NCBI GenBank assembly: GCA_965216025.1
Contig: CBDCEX010000013.1
Coordinates: 186,001-250,000, forward strand
Source of the DNA: JADFQT01 sp965216025
Lineage (GTDB): Bacteria; Chloroflexota; Dehalococcoidia; Lucifugimonadales; UBA3495
Length of the DNA: 64,000 bases
Direction of reading: 5' to 3'
Shown: piece after piece, positions 38,289 through 46,797 of the stretch
Layout of the letters: the number at the start of each line of letters is the position of its first letter
Position numbering within the stretch: position 1 is the stretch's first letter
Program-made: the position numbers and the translations under genes
The notes under the pieces: model-generated
The model's database searches: none
The model's input: the letters and a program-made list of their open reading frames with translations, nothing else
Told to the model about the DNA's origin: nothing

Positions 38289-39563
38289 ATGGCCAGCCCC
38301 CAGCCCTTGAAGAACTTCCGCATCCTGGACCTATCCCGCATCTGGGCCGGTCCTTACTGCACCAAGCTGATGGCGGACATGGGAGCGGAAGTAATCAAAA
38401 TGGAATCGCTACGGGTCTACGATTCTCACCGCGGGCCGGTCAGTCCGGCTCGGGGCGTGGTGGCCTATCCGGACGCCGAGCCCGGCGACGAACCCTGGAA
38501 CCGCAATGGCTGGTTTAACTGCCTGCACATGAGCAAGTACGGCATTACCCTGGAGCTGACCGAGGAATCCGGGCGGCGGGTGTTCGAGCGGCTGGTCTCC
38601 ATCAGCGACGCCGTCATAGAAAATTTCCGTCAGGGCAGTCTGGAGAGGTTGGGATATACCTACGAAACCCTGCGGCAGTTCCGGCCCGATTTGATCTACG
38701 TTTCCATGCCCGCCTTCGGCAACAGCGGACCCTGGCAGCAGTACGTGGCCTACGGAATCGGTCAGGAGCAGCTGTCCGGTATGGCCCACATGACCGGGTA
38801 CACCGATGATGGGCCGATGAAGTCGGGCATCAATCACGGCGACCCCATCACAGGTTCTCACGCGGCCGGGGTGCTGCTAGCCGCGCTGCGCTACCGGCGG
38901 CGTACCGGCCGGCGTATGTTCATAGACGTATCCCAGCAGGAATCGGCGGTGTCCTTAATCGGCGCCGAAACGCTGGCCTACCAGATGACCGGGCAGGAGC
39001 CGGAGAGAAGGGGCAATCGCCATCCCCACCATGCGCCCCATAATAGCTATCCCTGCGCGGGAGAGGACCGATGGGTAACCATTGCCGTGTCCACGGACGA
39101 GCAGTGGCAAGCCCTGGCCAGGATAATTGGCGGCGATGCCCTGGCTCAGGATGTCCGATTCAGCACCAGCGATGGCCGCCTGCAACATGAAGATGTGTTG
39201 GACGAACTGCTCCGCCAATGGACGGCCAGCCGGGAAGCCTATGCCATCAGCCACCAACTGCAACAGATGGGTATTCCTGCCAGTCCCGTGCTGAGGGGGC
39301 CGGACCTGTTGGAAGACCCCCACTACCGGGAGCGAGGCACCTTCATTGAGGTGGACCATCCCCAGGTGGGACCCCGGTGGTATCCCGGAGTTCCTTGGAA
39401 GATGTCGGCCACTCCAGGACAGGTTCACTGGGCAGCCCCAACCCTGGGTCAGCACAACTATCAGATATACCATGAGCTGCTGGGGATGCCCGGAGAGGAG
39501 ATCGCCCGATTGGAGGAAACCGGGGTTATCGGCACCAAACCCACCGGCTCGCACATTATTTAG
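38289..39563 (+). CDS. CaiB/BaiF family protein, second of pair, without catalytic Asp
   Basis: 424 aa from ATG 38289. Family marks: FRILDLSRIWAGPYCTKLMAD, FIDVSQQESAVSLIG, WYPGVPWKMSATPG, LGQHNYQIYHELLGM. The catalytic site reads VAYGIGQEQLSG, with Gly156 where Asp is expected. It follows a CaiB paralogue by one base and precedes a crotonase gene with 26 bp between, so the three probably formed an acyl-CoA pathway operon. Confidence 0.85.
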   Translation: MASPQPLKNFRILDLSRIWAGPYCTKLMADMGAEVIKMESLRVYDSHRGPVSPARGVVAYPDAEPGDEPWNRNGWFNCLHMSKYGITLELTEESGRRVFERLVSISDAVIENFRQGSLERLGYTYETLRQFRPDLIYVSMPAFGNSGPWQQYVAYGIGQEQLSGMAHMTGYTDDGPMKSGINHGDPITGSHAAGVLLAALRYRRRTGRRMFIDVSQQESAVSLIGAETLAYQMTGQEPERRGNRHPHHAPHNSYPCAGEDRWVTIAVSTDEQWQALARIIGGDALAQDVRFSTSDGRLQHEDVLDELLRQWTASREAYAISHQLQQMGIPASPVLRGPDLLEDPHYRERGTFIEVDHPQVGPRWYPGVPWKMSATPGQVHWAAPTLGQHNYQIYHELLGMPGEEIARLEETGVIGTKPTGSHII

Positions 39564-39589
39564 GAATTATCTCAAAAGGAGGCATAGCT

Positions 39590-40356
39590 TTGCCAGAGAA
39601 AGAGACTCTTTACGAAATCAAGGACGGCATCGCCTACATTAGTCTAAACCGGCCGGAGAAGCTCTGAACGCCATCAACCCGGAGATGCGCCAGCTCTTAT
39701 GGGATGCCTTCCAGGACGTCAAGAACAATCCGGAAGTCCGCTGCGCCATCGTCACCGGACGGGGCCGGGCCTTCTCCACCGGCCATGACCTGGTGGCCAT
39801 GGCCAACGCCCGGGCCAACGAAGGCCCCAGCACCGGCGACCTCTACATCGTCCAGTCCACCATCTGGAAACCCATCATCGCGGCGATAAACGGCATCTGC
39901 CTGGCCCAGGGCTGCGGCATTGCCCTGGGCAGCGACATTCGGGTGGCCTCTTCTGAATCCCAATTCGGCTGGCCTCAGGTAAAGCGAGGCATATCCTCGG
40001 TCAGCGGGCCGGCCCTGCTGTCCCAAGTGGTTCCCCGCAACATCGCCTTCGAAATCCTGTTTACCGGCGAGTTCATCGACGCCCAGCGGGCCCTGGAGCT
40101 GATGCTCGTGAACCACGTGGTGGCCCCGGAGGAAGTGATGCCCAAAGCCGAGGAGATCGCCCGCAAGATAGTGGCCAACGCTCCCCTGCCGGTGGGCGCC
40201 ATCAAGGAGGCGGCTACGGTGGGAGCCTCTATGACCCTGGAAGACCGGGTTGAGTACGCGCAGAACAAGCGGGATGAGATCCTTCAAACCGAAGACGCCG
40301 CGGAAGGGGTCAAGGCCTTCGCCGAGAAACGGGCTCCGGTCTGGAAAGGCCGGTAG
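39590..40356 (+). pseudogene. Enoyl-CoA hydratase/isomerase (crotonase) family, frameshifted
   Basis: TTG 39590, with AAAGGAGG 7-8 nt upstream, starts PEKETLYEIKDGIAYISLNR and runs PEKL-stop. A duplicated CT (CTCT, 39662-39665) causes the stop, and deletion of two bases restores KLNAINPEMRQLLW in frame with the rest. The oxyanion-hole segments are FSTGHDLVAM and GCGIALGSDIRVASSES. The usual first catalytic glutamate position (PEV) reads WPQVKRG, so hydration activity is doubtful even if repaired. The conserved part translates on its own from ATG 39685. Confidence 0.8.
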
Positions 40357-40458
40357 GCTGGTTATAACCCCAGAGAATAGGGCACGGTCCAGACCTGGCA
40401 GGAAACCCTCACCTACTGGACCATGTTACTGGCCTGCGCCCGCCCGACTTGAACTCTG

Positions 40459-40791
40459 CTAAAGGGTCATGACCAGCCTGACGCCAGCGTCCACCCTGGT
40501 CATGACCTGGTCGGCAAGCAGGCTGACTCGCTGGACGAGAAAAGACTTGTCAATAGTCAGAATCTGCGACACGTTGACCACCGAGTCCCTGGGAAGGCTG
40601 GATTCACCAGAATCCAGGAGAACATTACCCGGGGCCTTGGCCAACCGCAGGTTGGAGGTCACGGCGGCTACCACCACGGTGTTGATGCGGCTTTCGTTGA
40701 AGGGGTCGCATTGAATAACCAGGACGGGTCGGCGAAAGCCTGGGGCAGAACCTAGAGGGTTAGAAAGGGAAGCCCACTGCATCTGCCACAA
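40459..40791 (-). pseudogene. MazF/PemK-like toxin remnant with altered N-terminus
   Basis: The segment WASLSNPLGSAPGFRRPVLVIQ followed by NTVVVAAVTSNLRLA and SVVNVSQILTIDKSFL is a MazF-type endoribonuclease. The usual N-terminus (Arg-Gly-Glu-x-Trp-Trp) is missing: the sequence before WASL reads LDAALWQMQ, which looks like the end of the upstream antitoxin. A deletion between WASL-like segments could have fused the two. Only a TTG start is available and it overlaps the antitoxin frame by 40 bp. Confidence 0.65.
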
Positions 40792-40982
40792 GGCTGCATC
40801 CAGACGAGGTGCTCTTCGTCATAGACCAGGTCCAAAGCCTCGCGCACTCTGTCATGCTGGTGAGCCTTGGTGTAGGCCGCTAACGCCCGTGCAAATAGCT
40901 CACTTCTGGAAATCCCAAGCCGATCGGCAAGGGTCTCGGCAGCACGAAAAACGTGGTCCGGGATAGAAACGGCAGTCTTCAT
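40752..40982 (-). CDS. Ribbon-helix-helix antitoxin, tail out of frame
   Basis: 76 aa. The first 50 residues (MKTAVSIPDHVFRAAETLAD, RLGISRSELFARALAAYTK) are a typical RHH antitoxin paired with MazF-type toxins. After VYDEEH the frame reads LVWMQPCGRCSG, while the +1 frame gives LDAALWQMQWASL, the expected antitoxin tail, running into the toxin. A one-base shift near 40800-40805 is likely. Probably a decayed toxin-antitoxin module. Confidence 0.7.
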   Translation of the reverse strand: MKTAVSIPDHVFRAAETLADRLGISRSELFARALAAYTKAHQHDRVREALDLVYDEEHLVWMQPCGRCSGLPFLTL

Positions 40983-41131
40983 ATCTTAAGTATGACCAGA
41001 GTCATACCCGATAGCAATGTCCCCGCTCTTAGGGAACCTGAGAGGCCGAAGGAAAATCGGGGCACGCCATGGCGTGTCCCATCGTGATCTATCCCGCTTC
41101 TCTGCGCTCTTTGGGTGCTCCGGATTGAGCG

Positions 41132-42253
41132 CTAAAGGCCCAGGGCGTCCGCCAGCCTGCGCCGGTGGAATCTGGGGTCTCCCAAGTAGGAATAGAGGGT
41201 TCGGGAGGCGGTGGTGTGCAGCGTCAGGCCATACTCGGTCATGCTCGCCACTCCGGCGTGGACCTCGTGGGCATGGTCGCAGGCCTGAACGTAGGCTTCG
41301 CTGCCCACGGCCTTAGCCAGATGCACACTGTCGGTGGCGGGTCTGCCGGCATCCAGCTTCCAGAGGGCCTCGTTGGCAGTCCAGCGGGCCGCGTCCAGCT
41401 GATTTACCAGGTTGATGATGTGGTCCTGCACCCGCTGAAATCGGCCAATGGGCGTGCCAAACTGGATGCGGGTCCGGCTGTAATCCACCGACACTTCATA
41501 TACCGCCTGACAGCCGCCCACCTGGTACGCGCTCAATACCGGGATGGTCTTGGCAATGGCTTGTTGCAGAGCTACCCAACCGGCGGCGAAAGAACCTCCC
41601 AGCAGGGCGGGCGGTTCGGCCTTGACGCCGGATAGGGTCACCTCAGCCAGGTTCCAGGCGAAGCCCGCCAGGGGTCGTATCTGCACGCCGGGGGCATCCG
41701 CCGCAATCCTGATAAGACCCACTTCCCCGGACTCCTGAGACCGGGCGGCACACAGCAGGTGGGTGGCGCTCATACCATCAAGGACGTACGCCTTCTTTCC
41801 GTTCAACAGCCAGCCGCTGCCGTCATCGCGGGCAATTAGCTGGATTTCCTCTTCATCCCAGCTGTAGTCAGACTCGGTTACGGCCAGCACCAGAGAGTCC
41901 CGCCCCTTGGCCAAGCCGGGCAACCATTCCCGCTTCTGCTGATCGGAGCCGCCCCCCAAGACCGTCAGCGCCGCCAATACCCCCGAGCTGAGATGAGGAC
42001 CGGGCACCGGTCCTCGCCCCAACTCCTCGAACAGCACTCCCGCGTCGGTGAAGGAGCCGCCCTCGCCTCCGTACTCCTCGGGAACCAGTATCCCCAGCCA
42101 GCCCGTATCCGCCAGCTTCTGCAAGGAATCCCGGGCCAGCCCGTTTTCGGAGGCGGCGATTTGCAGCAGCGCCTCTTTGGGGTATTCCTGCTCCACAAAA
42201 CGGCGTACGGCAGCCTTGAGCATCTCCTGGGCCACGGTTAATGCTAGGTCCAT
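41132..42253 (-). CDS. Acyl-CoA dehydrogenase
   Basis: 373 aa. N-terminal helical domain with GWLGILVPEEYGGEGGSFTD, middle beta domain (VLAVTESD, WLLNGKKAYVLDG), and C-terminal FAD-binding helices (YSRTRIQFGTPIGRFQRVQD) ending near MTEYGLTLHTTASR, where the catalytic glutamate of the FadE/CaiA-like group would fall. It oxidises an acyl-CoA at C2-C3 with FAD, passing electrons to ETF. It is downstream of another acyl-CoA dehydrogenase with an 85-bp gap; the two may be a heteromeric pair. Substrate unknown. Confidence 0.9.
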   Translation of the reverse strand: MDLALTVAQEMLKAAVRRFVEQEYPKEALLQIAASENGLARDSLQKLADTGWLGILVPEEYGGEGGSFTDAGVLFEELGRGPVPGPHLSSGVLAALTVLGGGSDQQKREWLPGLAKGRDSLVLAVTESDYSWDEEEIQLIARDDGSGWLLNGKKAYVLDGMSATHLLCAARSQESGEVGLIRIAADAPGVQIRPLAGFAWNLAEVTLSGVKAEPPALLGGSFAAGWVALQQAIAKTIPVLSAYQVGGCQAVYEVSVDYSRTRIQFGTPIGRFQRVQDHIINLVNQLDAARWTANEALWKLDAGRPATDSVHLAKAVGSEAYVQACDHAHEVHAGVASMTEYGLTLHTTASRTLYSYLGDPRFHRRRLADALGL

Positions 42254-42338
42254 TTATCTTTCCTCAAAAATAGACGGTTGGGCCGATTAACGGCTGGTCC
42301 AAGGTCTTGCGGCGTTTCATACTGAACCAGGGTGCAAA

Positions 42339-43571
42339 CTAGGCCAGGGCGCCGGCCTTTTCCCGGACCTCCCGGCCAATCCCGATACGCCGGGCCATGA
42401 TCACTTTCTGTATGTCGGTGGTGCCACCAGGATGCAGCGCTATTATGGCCGCCCGCTGGTGGGCCTCGAAGTAGCCTTCTCCGGCGCCTAATTCCGAATC
42501 TTTGGTCAGGGCCGCCGGCCCCAGAATATCTAAAACGGCGTGGGCCATGCGCAGACCGGAGGTTTTGCGATGATAGGAGGTCTGGGGCCCCTCGTAGGTC
42601 ATGTCCACCTTGCTGTGGCGCATCCAATAATTGCGGAGCTGGAACAAGCGGCCAATTTCGGCCTCCACATAAAGGTCGATCAGCCTTTCCCTAACATCCA
42701 GGTCCTGGCTCAGAGGCCGGCCTCGTCGCTGGGTTTGGCGGCAATAGTCAAACACCCGGTCCACCAGCCAGTTGCGAGCGATTCTGCCACCGGACCCGTG
42801 CTCCAGCTCAAGATGGGTGGTGGCCACCTTCCAGCCCTCGTTCTCACCGCCTATTAGATTGAAAGCGGGAACCCGGACATTGTCGAAGTAAACCACGTTC
42901 TTGACTCCGGAGCCGGCGCCTGATTCCCCGGCGGAGGAGAGCAACTCCATGGGAACCACGGTTATCCCGGGCAGGTCCGATGGAATCATGAACCAGCCCA
43001 GGTTTTGATGGCGGGGAGCCTCCGAGTCAGTGCAGGTGATGGTCCACATGTAGTCGCAGCCGTGGTTACTGCCGACGAACACCTTCTGGCCGTTAAGGAT
43101 GTATTCATCGCCCTCCCTGACAGCAGCGGTCTTGGCGTTGGCCAGGTCGGAGCCCGCCTCCGGCTCGGTAAGCAGCTGCCAGGTTCGCACCTGGCCCTCA
43201 AGAATTGGCGGGAGGAAGTGCTGCTTCTGCTCCTCGGTTCCCCAGACCATTATTGAATTGCCGCCCAGTCTGCCACCCGAGTCGTAGTAGGGGGGCAGAC
43301 TGAGACCGCAGCTATCGATTTCTTCTTCCAGGACGATGGCGTAATCGACGCTCAACCCCCCGCCGCCATACTCCTGAGGCGCGGTGGGCCATAACCAACC
43401 CTTGGCTCCCAGCTTTCGACCCAAGTCCCGGCGCAGTTGGTACTGCTCGTAGCTAAGATCGATAGGGTCAGGAGTGTGCTCGATATCGGGTGGCAGATTG
43501 TCGGTCAGCCAACCCCGAACCTCCTGGCGAAAATCCTCTTGCTCCTGGGTATAGCGGGGTTCAAAATCCAT
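42339..43571 (-). CDS. Acyl-CoA dehydrogenase
   Basis: 410 aa from ATG 43571, with AGGAGG 7 nt upstream (a start at 43589 would lack this spacing). Domains in order: PPDIEHTPDPIDLSYEQYQL, an extended N-terminus; LLTEPEAGSDLANAKTAA in the beta domain; VVYFDNVRVPAFNLIGGENEG; and the end LHPGGTTDIQKVIMARRIGI. It belongs to the long FadE-type subgroup often found next to a short partner, as here. FAD-dependent, cytosolic. First gene of the leftward pair. Confidence 0.9.
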   Translation of the reverse strand: MDFEPRYTQEQEDFRQEVRGWLTDNLPPDIEHTPDPIDLSYEQYQLRRDLGRKLGAKGWLWPTAPQEYGGGGLSVDYAIVLEEEIDSCGLSLPPYYDSGGRLGGNSIMVWGTEEQKQHFLPPILEGQVRTWQLLTEPEAGSDLANAKTAAVREGDEYILNGQKVFVGSNHGCDYMWTITCTDSEAPRHQNLGWFMIPSDLPGITVVPMELLSSAGESGAGSGVKNVVYFDNVRVPAFNLIGGENEGWKVATTHLELEHGSGGRIARNWLVDRVFDYCRQTQRRGRPLSQDLDVRERLIDLYVEAEIGRLFQLRNYWMRHSKVDMTYEGPQTSYHRKTSGLRMAHAVLDILGPAALTKDSELGAGEGYFEAHQRAAIIALHPGGTTDIQKVIMARRIGIGREVREKAGALA

Positions 43572-43732
43572 GGATCGTCCTCCTGCCATCGGCGCCTATA
43601 CAGCCTTCGCGAATGGCGCTTTTCATACTCAACTGCACAGATTATGCCTCACCATCGGACTTGGGGCAACCGCGCACCATTGGCACGCCAATTCTCGGCG
43701 GAAGCCGGCCTAGGTCCCAGACCAGAGAAGAG

Positions 43733-45298
43733 CTACTGAGACCGGAGAGCCCGCCCGGGCAGCGCGCCGGTATGGACTCCATTATCGATGACCACCACGC
43801 CATTTACGATTACGTAATCGATGCCCTCCGGATATTGCTTAGGCTCTTCGAAGGTAGCCCGAGCCGCGACCCGCTCCGGGTCGAACAGCACCAGGTCGGC
43901 CTTCATTCCATCGCGCAGAATGCCCCGGTCTGGCAGCCCCAGCCGCTGCGCCGGAATTGCGCTCATCTTCCGCACCGCCTCCTCCAGGCCAAGCAGGCCC
44001 TCCTCTCGGACAAACTGTCCCAGCAGGTAAGGAAAGGTTCCATAGCTTCTAGGATTGGGATGGCCACCGGTCAATAAACCGTCGGAACCCACCATGTGCG
44101 CCGGGTGTTTAACCAGGGTCCGGATATTTTCCTGATTCCCAGTGCGGGCAACGAAGGCTACTTCCAGGTTCTCCTCGATCAGCAGATCGCAGATGGCATC
44201 CACCATCCTGCCGCCCCGGGCCTGGGACAGGTCCACCAGTGAGCGGCCTTCCCATTCCTTGTTCCGGTCCGACCCGATATGGCTGAAAATATAGTTGTCC
44301 AGCGTAGAGCCCCACTGAGGAATTATCGCTTCTTCGATTTCGTCCCGCACCTGGGAATCTTGAATTCGCCGCAGCAATGCCTGGGGGCCGCCGGCATGGA
44401 CCCAGTAGGGCAGCAGGGAATGCAGGATGGTGCTGGCCGCTGCATAGGGGTATTGGTCAAAGGTGACGTCCACTCCGGAGTTTCGACCTTGATCCACCAG
44501 GTCCACCATGCGCTGCCCCATGCCGTCCACCGGACTGTGGTAGTGGGAAATGTGGACCGGCACGCCGGCGCGGCGTCCGATGTCCACGGCTTCCCGAAAG
44601 GGGTCCAGCAACCTATCTCCCAAACTGTAGCGGGCATGGGTCAGGTAGATGCCGCCCAGATCCTGGATCGCCTGGCAAACACTGACCAGCTCGTCGGTGT
44701 CGCTGTAGGCCCCGGGAGGGTAGGTCAGTCCGGTGGAGAATCCAAAAGCGCCCTCCCGCATGGCCTCACGAGCCAGGGCTTGCATGCGGGAAAGCTCAGC
44801 CACGGTGGGAAGCCGCGCCTCCCAACCCATAGCCTCCACGCGGATGGCCGCATGAGGCAAGAAATAGCCCACATTGCAGGAAACCCGGCGGTCAAACAGG
44901 TCCAGGAATTCCTTGACGCTGCTCCAGCGAACATTCTCAGGCGGCAGGCCGTTAATAGCCCGCAGATACACCAGCAGCATTTCTAAATTTGCGGGCGAGG
45001 TTGGGGCATATGAGAGGCCGTCCATGCCGAGAATCTCGGTGGTTACTCCCTGGCGCAGCTTGACCTCGTGCTGGGGCTGGGACAGTAAGGCTAGGTCGGA
45101 GTGGGAATGCATGTCGATGAAGCCGGGGCAGACCACGTAGTTGGTAGCGTCGATTACCCGACCGGACTCCCGTGCCTGGCTGGTGGTGTCTCCCCGCAGC
45201 AGGGTCACCGTGTCTTCGGTAATTCCAACACTGGCCCGAAACCAGGTCTGTCCGGTGCCGTCCACCACCCGGCCGTTCTGGATTAATACGTCGAACAT
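43733..45298 (-). CDS. N-acyl-D-amino-acid deacylase (amidohydrolase family)
   Basis: 521 aa. The amidohydrolase metal motif is FIDMHSHSDL (H64, H66), with later GVTTEILGMDGLSYAP, THARYSLGDRL, HISHYHSP, FVARTGNQEN and MVGSDGLLTGGHPNPRSYGT, which carries the catalytic aspartate typical of D-aminoacylases. It removes acyl groups from N-acyl-D-amino acids or related dipeptides. No signal peptide. It lies 144 bp beyond the acyl-CoA dehydrogenase start, in the same direction. Confidence 0.9.
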   Translation of the reverse strand: MFDVLIQNGRVVDGTGQTWFRASVGITEDTVTLLRGDTTSQARESGRVIDATNYVVCPGFIDMHSHSDLALLSQPQHEVKLRQGVTTEILGMDGLSYAPTSPANLEMLLVYLRAINGLPPENVRWSSVKEFLDLFDRRVSCNVGYFLPHAAIRVEAMGWEARLPTVAELSRMQALAREAMREGAFGFSTGLTYPPGAYSDTDELVSVCQAIQDLGGIYLTHARYSLGDRLLDPFREAVDIGRRAGVPVHISHYHSPVDGMGQRMVDLVDQGRNSGVDVTFDQYPYAAASTILHSLLPYWVHAGGPQALLRRIQDSQVRDEIEEAIIPQWGSTLDNYIFSHIGSDRNKEWEGRSLVDLSQARGGRMVDAICDLLIEENLEVAFVARTGNQENIRTLVKHPAHMVGSDGLLTGGHPNPRSYGTFPYLLGQFVREEGLLGLEEAVRKMSAIPAQRLGLPDRGILRDGMKADLVLFDPERVAARATFEEPKQYPEGIDYVIVNGVVVIDNGVHTGALPGRALRSQ

Positions 45299-45516
45299 AT
45301 ACCCCTGGTGCCAGCGGGGATTGGCCCCGCGATCGCAATTGCCCGGTATGATACATCATCGTTGGGCGAGGGGAAAATTAGAGGGCGATTAGGTGGGGGC
45401 AGCTACTTCCCATCCCCTACCATACGATGCCCACCCCAGCCGGGCTGATGCTATACTTTATTGGTCCTAGACGAAATTACAAAACTGGGGGTATTCCCCC
45501 AACCGCGAGTAGCCGA

Positions 45517-46173
45517 ATGACCCAGCCGGATTTGTGCCGGGTGCTTATAGTCGAAGACCACTCCATCGTAAGGCAATGCCTGGCGATGCTCATGGCTCGC
45601 CACAGCGACGTTGTGGTGGTTGGAGAGACCGAGACGGCGGCAGAGGCCCTGGCGCAGGTAGGCCAGCTACAACCCGACCTAGTGATCACGGACATCGCTC
45701 TACCCGACGACACGGGAATTAACCTGAGTCGGGAGATTCGCTCCCGCTACCCGCAGACCCGGGTGCTGATTCTGACCTCCCGTGGCGACGACCGAGCCAT
45801 CATCGGCACCATCGTGGGCGGTGCCTCCGGCTTCTTGCTGAAGGAATTTCAGTCGCAGCCGGTTTTGGAGGCGGTACGCAAAGCCCATCGGGGCGTTTCT
45901 TTGCTGGACCCGTCCATCGCCAGGAGGGTTCTGGACCGGGTTCTGAGCGAGGTGGGGGAAGACGCCGAGAGCAGATTGACCACCGAGGAGCAGCAGATCC
46001 TGGAGCTGGTCAGCCAGGGTCGAAACAATCGGGAGATTGCACAGATGGCGTCCTTGACCGAGACCACGGTGAAAACCCGGGTGAATACCATATATGGGAA
46101 ACTGGAAATCTCCCGGAAAATCCAGTCGGTCAGCTACTCAATACAGTGGCGGGAAAGCCGCCGCACCGGCTAG
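45517..46173 (+). CDS. NarL/FixJ-type response regulator
   Basis: 218 aa from ATG 45517. The receiver has the acidic patch in VEDHS, phosphoacceptor D59 (LVITDIALPDD), switch Thr/Ser (ILTSRG) and K109 (FLLKE), all intact. The LuxR-type HTH follows at about residues 155-205 (LTTEEQQILELVSQGRNNRE, TVKTRVNTIYGKLEI). Orphan: no kinase in view. Divergent from the deacylase gene. Confidence 0.9.
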   Translation: MTQPDLCRVLIVEDHSIVRQCLAMLMARHSDVVVVGETETAAEALAQVGQLQPDLVITDIALPDDTGINLSREIRSRYPQTRVLILTSRGDDRAIIGTIVGGASGFLLKEFQSQPVLEAVRKAHRGVSLLDPSIARRVLDRVLSEVGEDAESRLTTEEQQILELVSQGRNNREIAQMASLTETTVKTRVNTIYGKLEISRKIQSVSYSIQWRESRRTG

Positions 46174-46230
46174 CGAAAGCCCTAAGTCGGGAGCCGCTAC
46201 TCCCGGGTTGCCATTATTCACGGGTTTTCA

Positions 46231-46638
46231 TTATTCCCGGGTCTCCAGGGGCAATCCCTGGCTGGCCACCTCTTCCAAACACTTGGGACATCGATCGGCC
46301 ACGTCGTGTCCCACCGCGGGCCAAAAATCTGCGCTGACCAGACCGCATAGAAACAGGGGCTGCACCTCTTCTATACCCAGGCTGTCGACGTAATGAACCG
46401 GACCGGCGTTACGGGGATTGGGCCTCCACCATGGAGTAACCTGCTGGGCGATACTGTGGATATGAAGCTTGGCGTCGTCCTCCCAGCCATCTTCGGGCAG
46501 TTGCACCACCCAGGCTTGGCCTCCCGACACTTTGGGCTGCCGCTTACCTGGTAGCCTGCCGTCTCTTACATAGCGGCGGACCACGTCTTGGGAGACATTG
46601 AGGCGGCGCGATGCCTCCTGTATCGAAACCCATTCCAT
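46231..46638 (-). CDS. Excisionase/MerR-like HTH protein
   Basis: 135 aa. The N-terminal winged HTH (WVSIQEASRRLNVSQDVVRR YVRDGRLPG) is of the excisionase/MerR DNA-binding type. The remainder is unrecognised, with a central aromatic stretch (VTPWWRPNPRN) and a CPKC pair near the end that may bind zinc. Not obviously tied to a mobile element. Downstream end faces the NarL-type gene. Confidence 0.75.
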   Translation of the reverse strand: MEWVSIQEASRRLNVSQDVVRRYVRDGRLPGKRQPKVSGGQAWVVQLPEDGWEDDAKLHIHSIAQQVTPWWRPNPRNAGPVHYVDSLGIEEVQPLFLCGLVSADFWPAVGHDVADRCPKCLEEVASQGLPLETRE

Positions 46639-46700
46639 TACTGAAACCTCCCCCGAAGAACGGCTCGCCGCCGGCCGGTTAGGGACACCGCCGTGTGGGT

Positions 46701-46747
46701 AAATCCCCCTATATCCCCCTTTTAAAAAGGGGGATATAGGGGGATTT
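46701..46747 (-). terminator. 23-bp-arm hairpin after ilvB, likely terminator
   Basis: Arms 46701-46723 and 46725-46747 are perfectly complementary (AAATCCCCCTATATCCCCC in the left arm) with T/A-rich tips. It lies 50 bp past the ilvB stop. Same family as the hairpin at 31655-31703. It could end transcription in either direction. Confidence 0.65.
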
Positions 46748-46797
46748 TTGTCTTAAAAGTTCAGAACTTTCATCAAACACCAGCGAGACTCAGCCTT

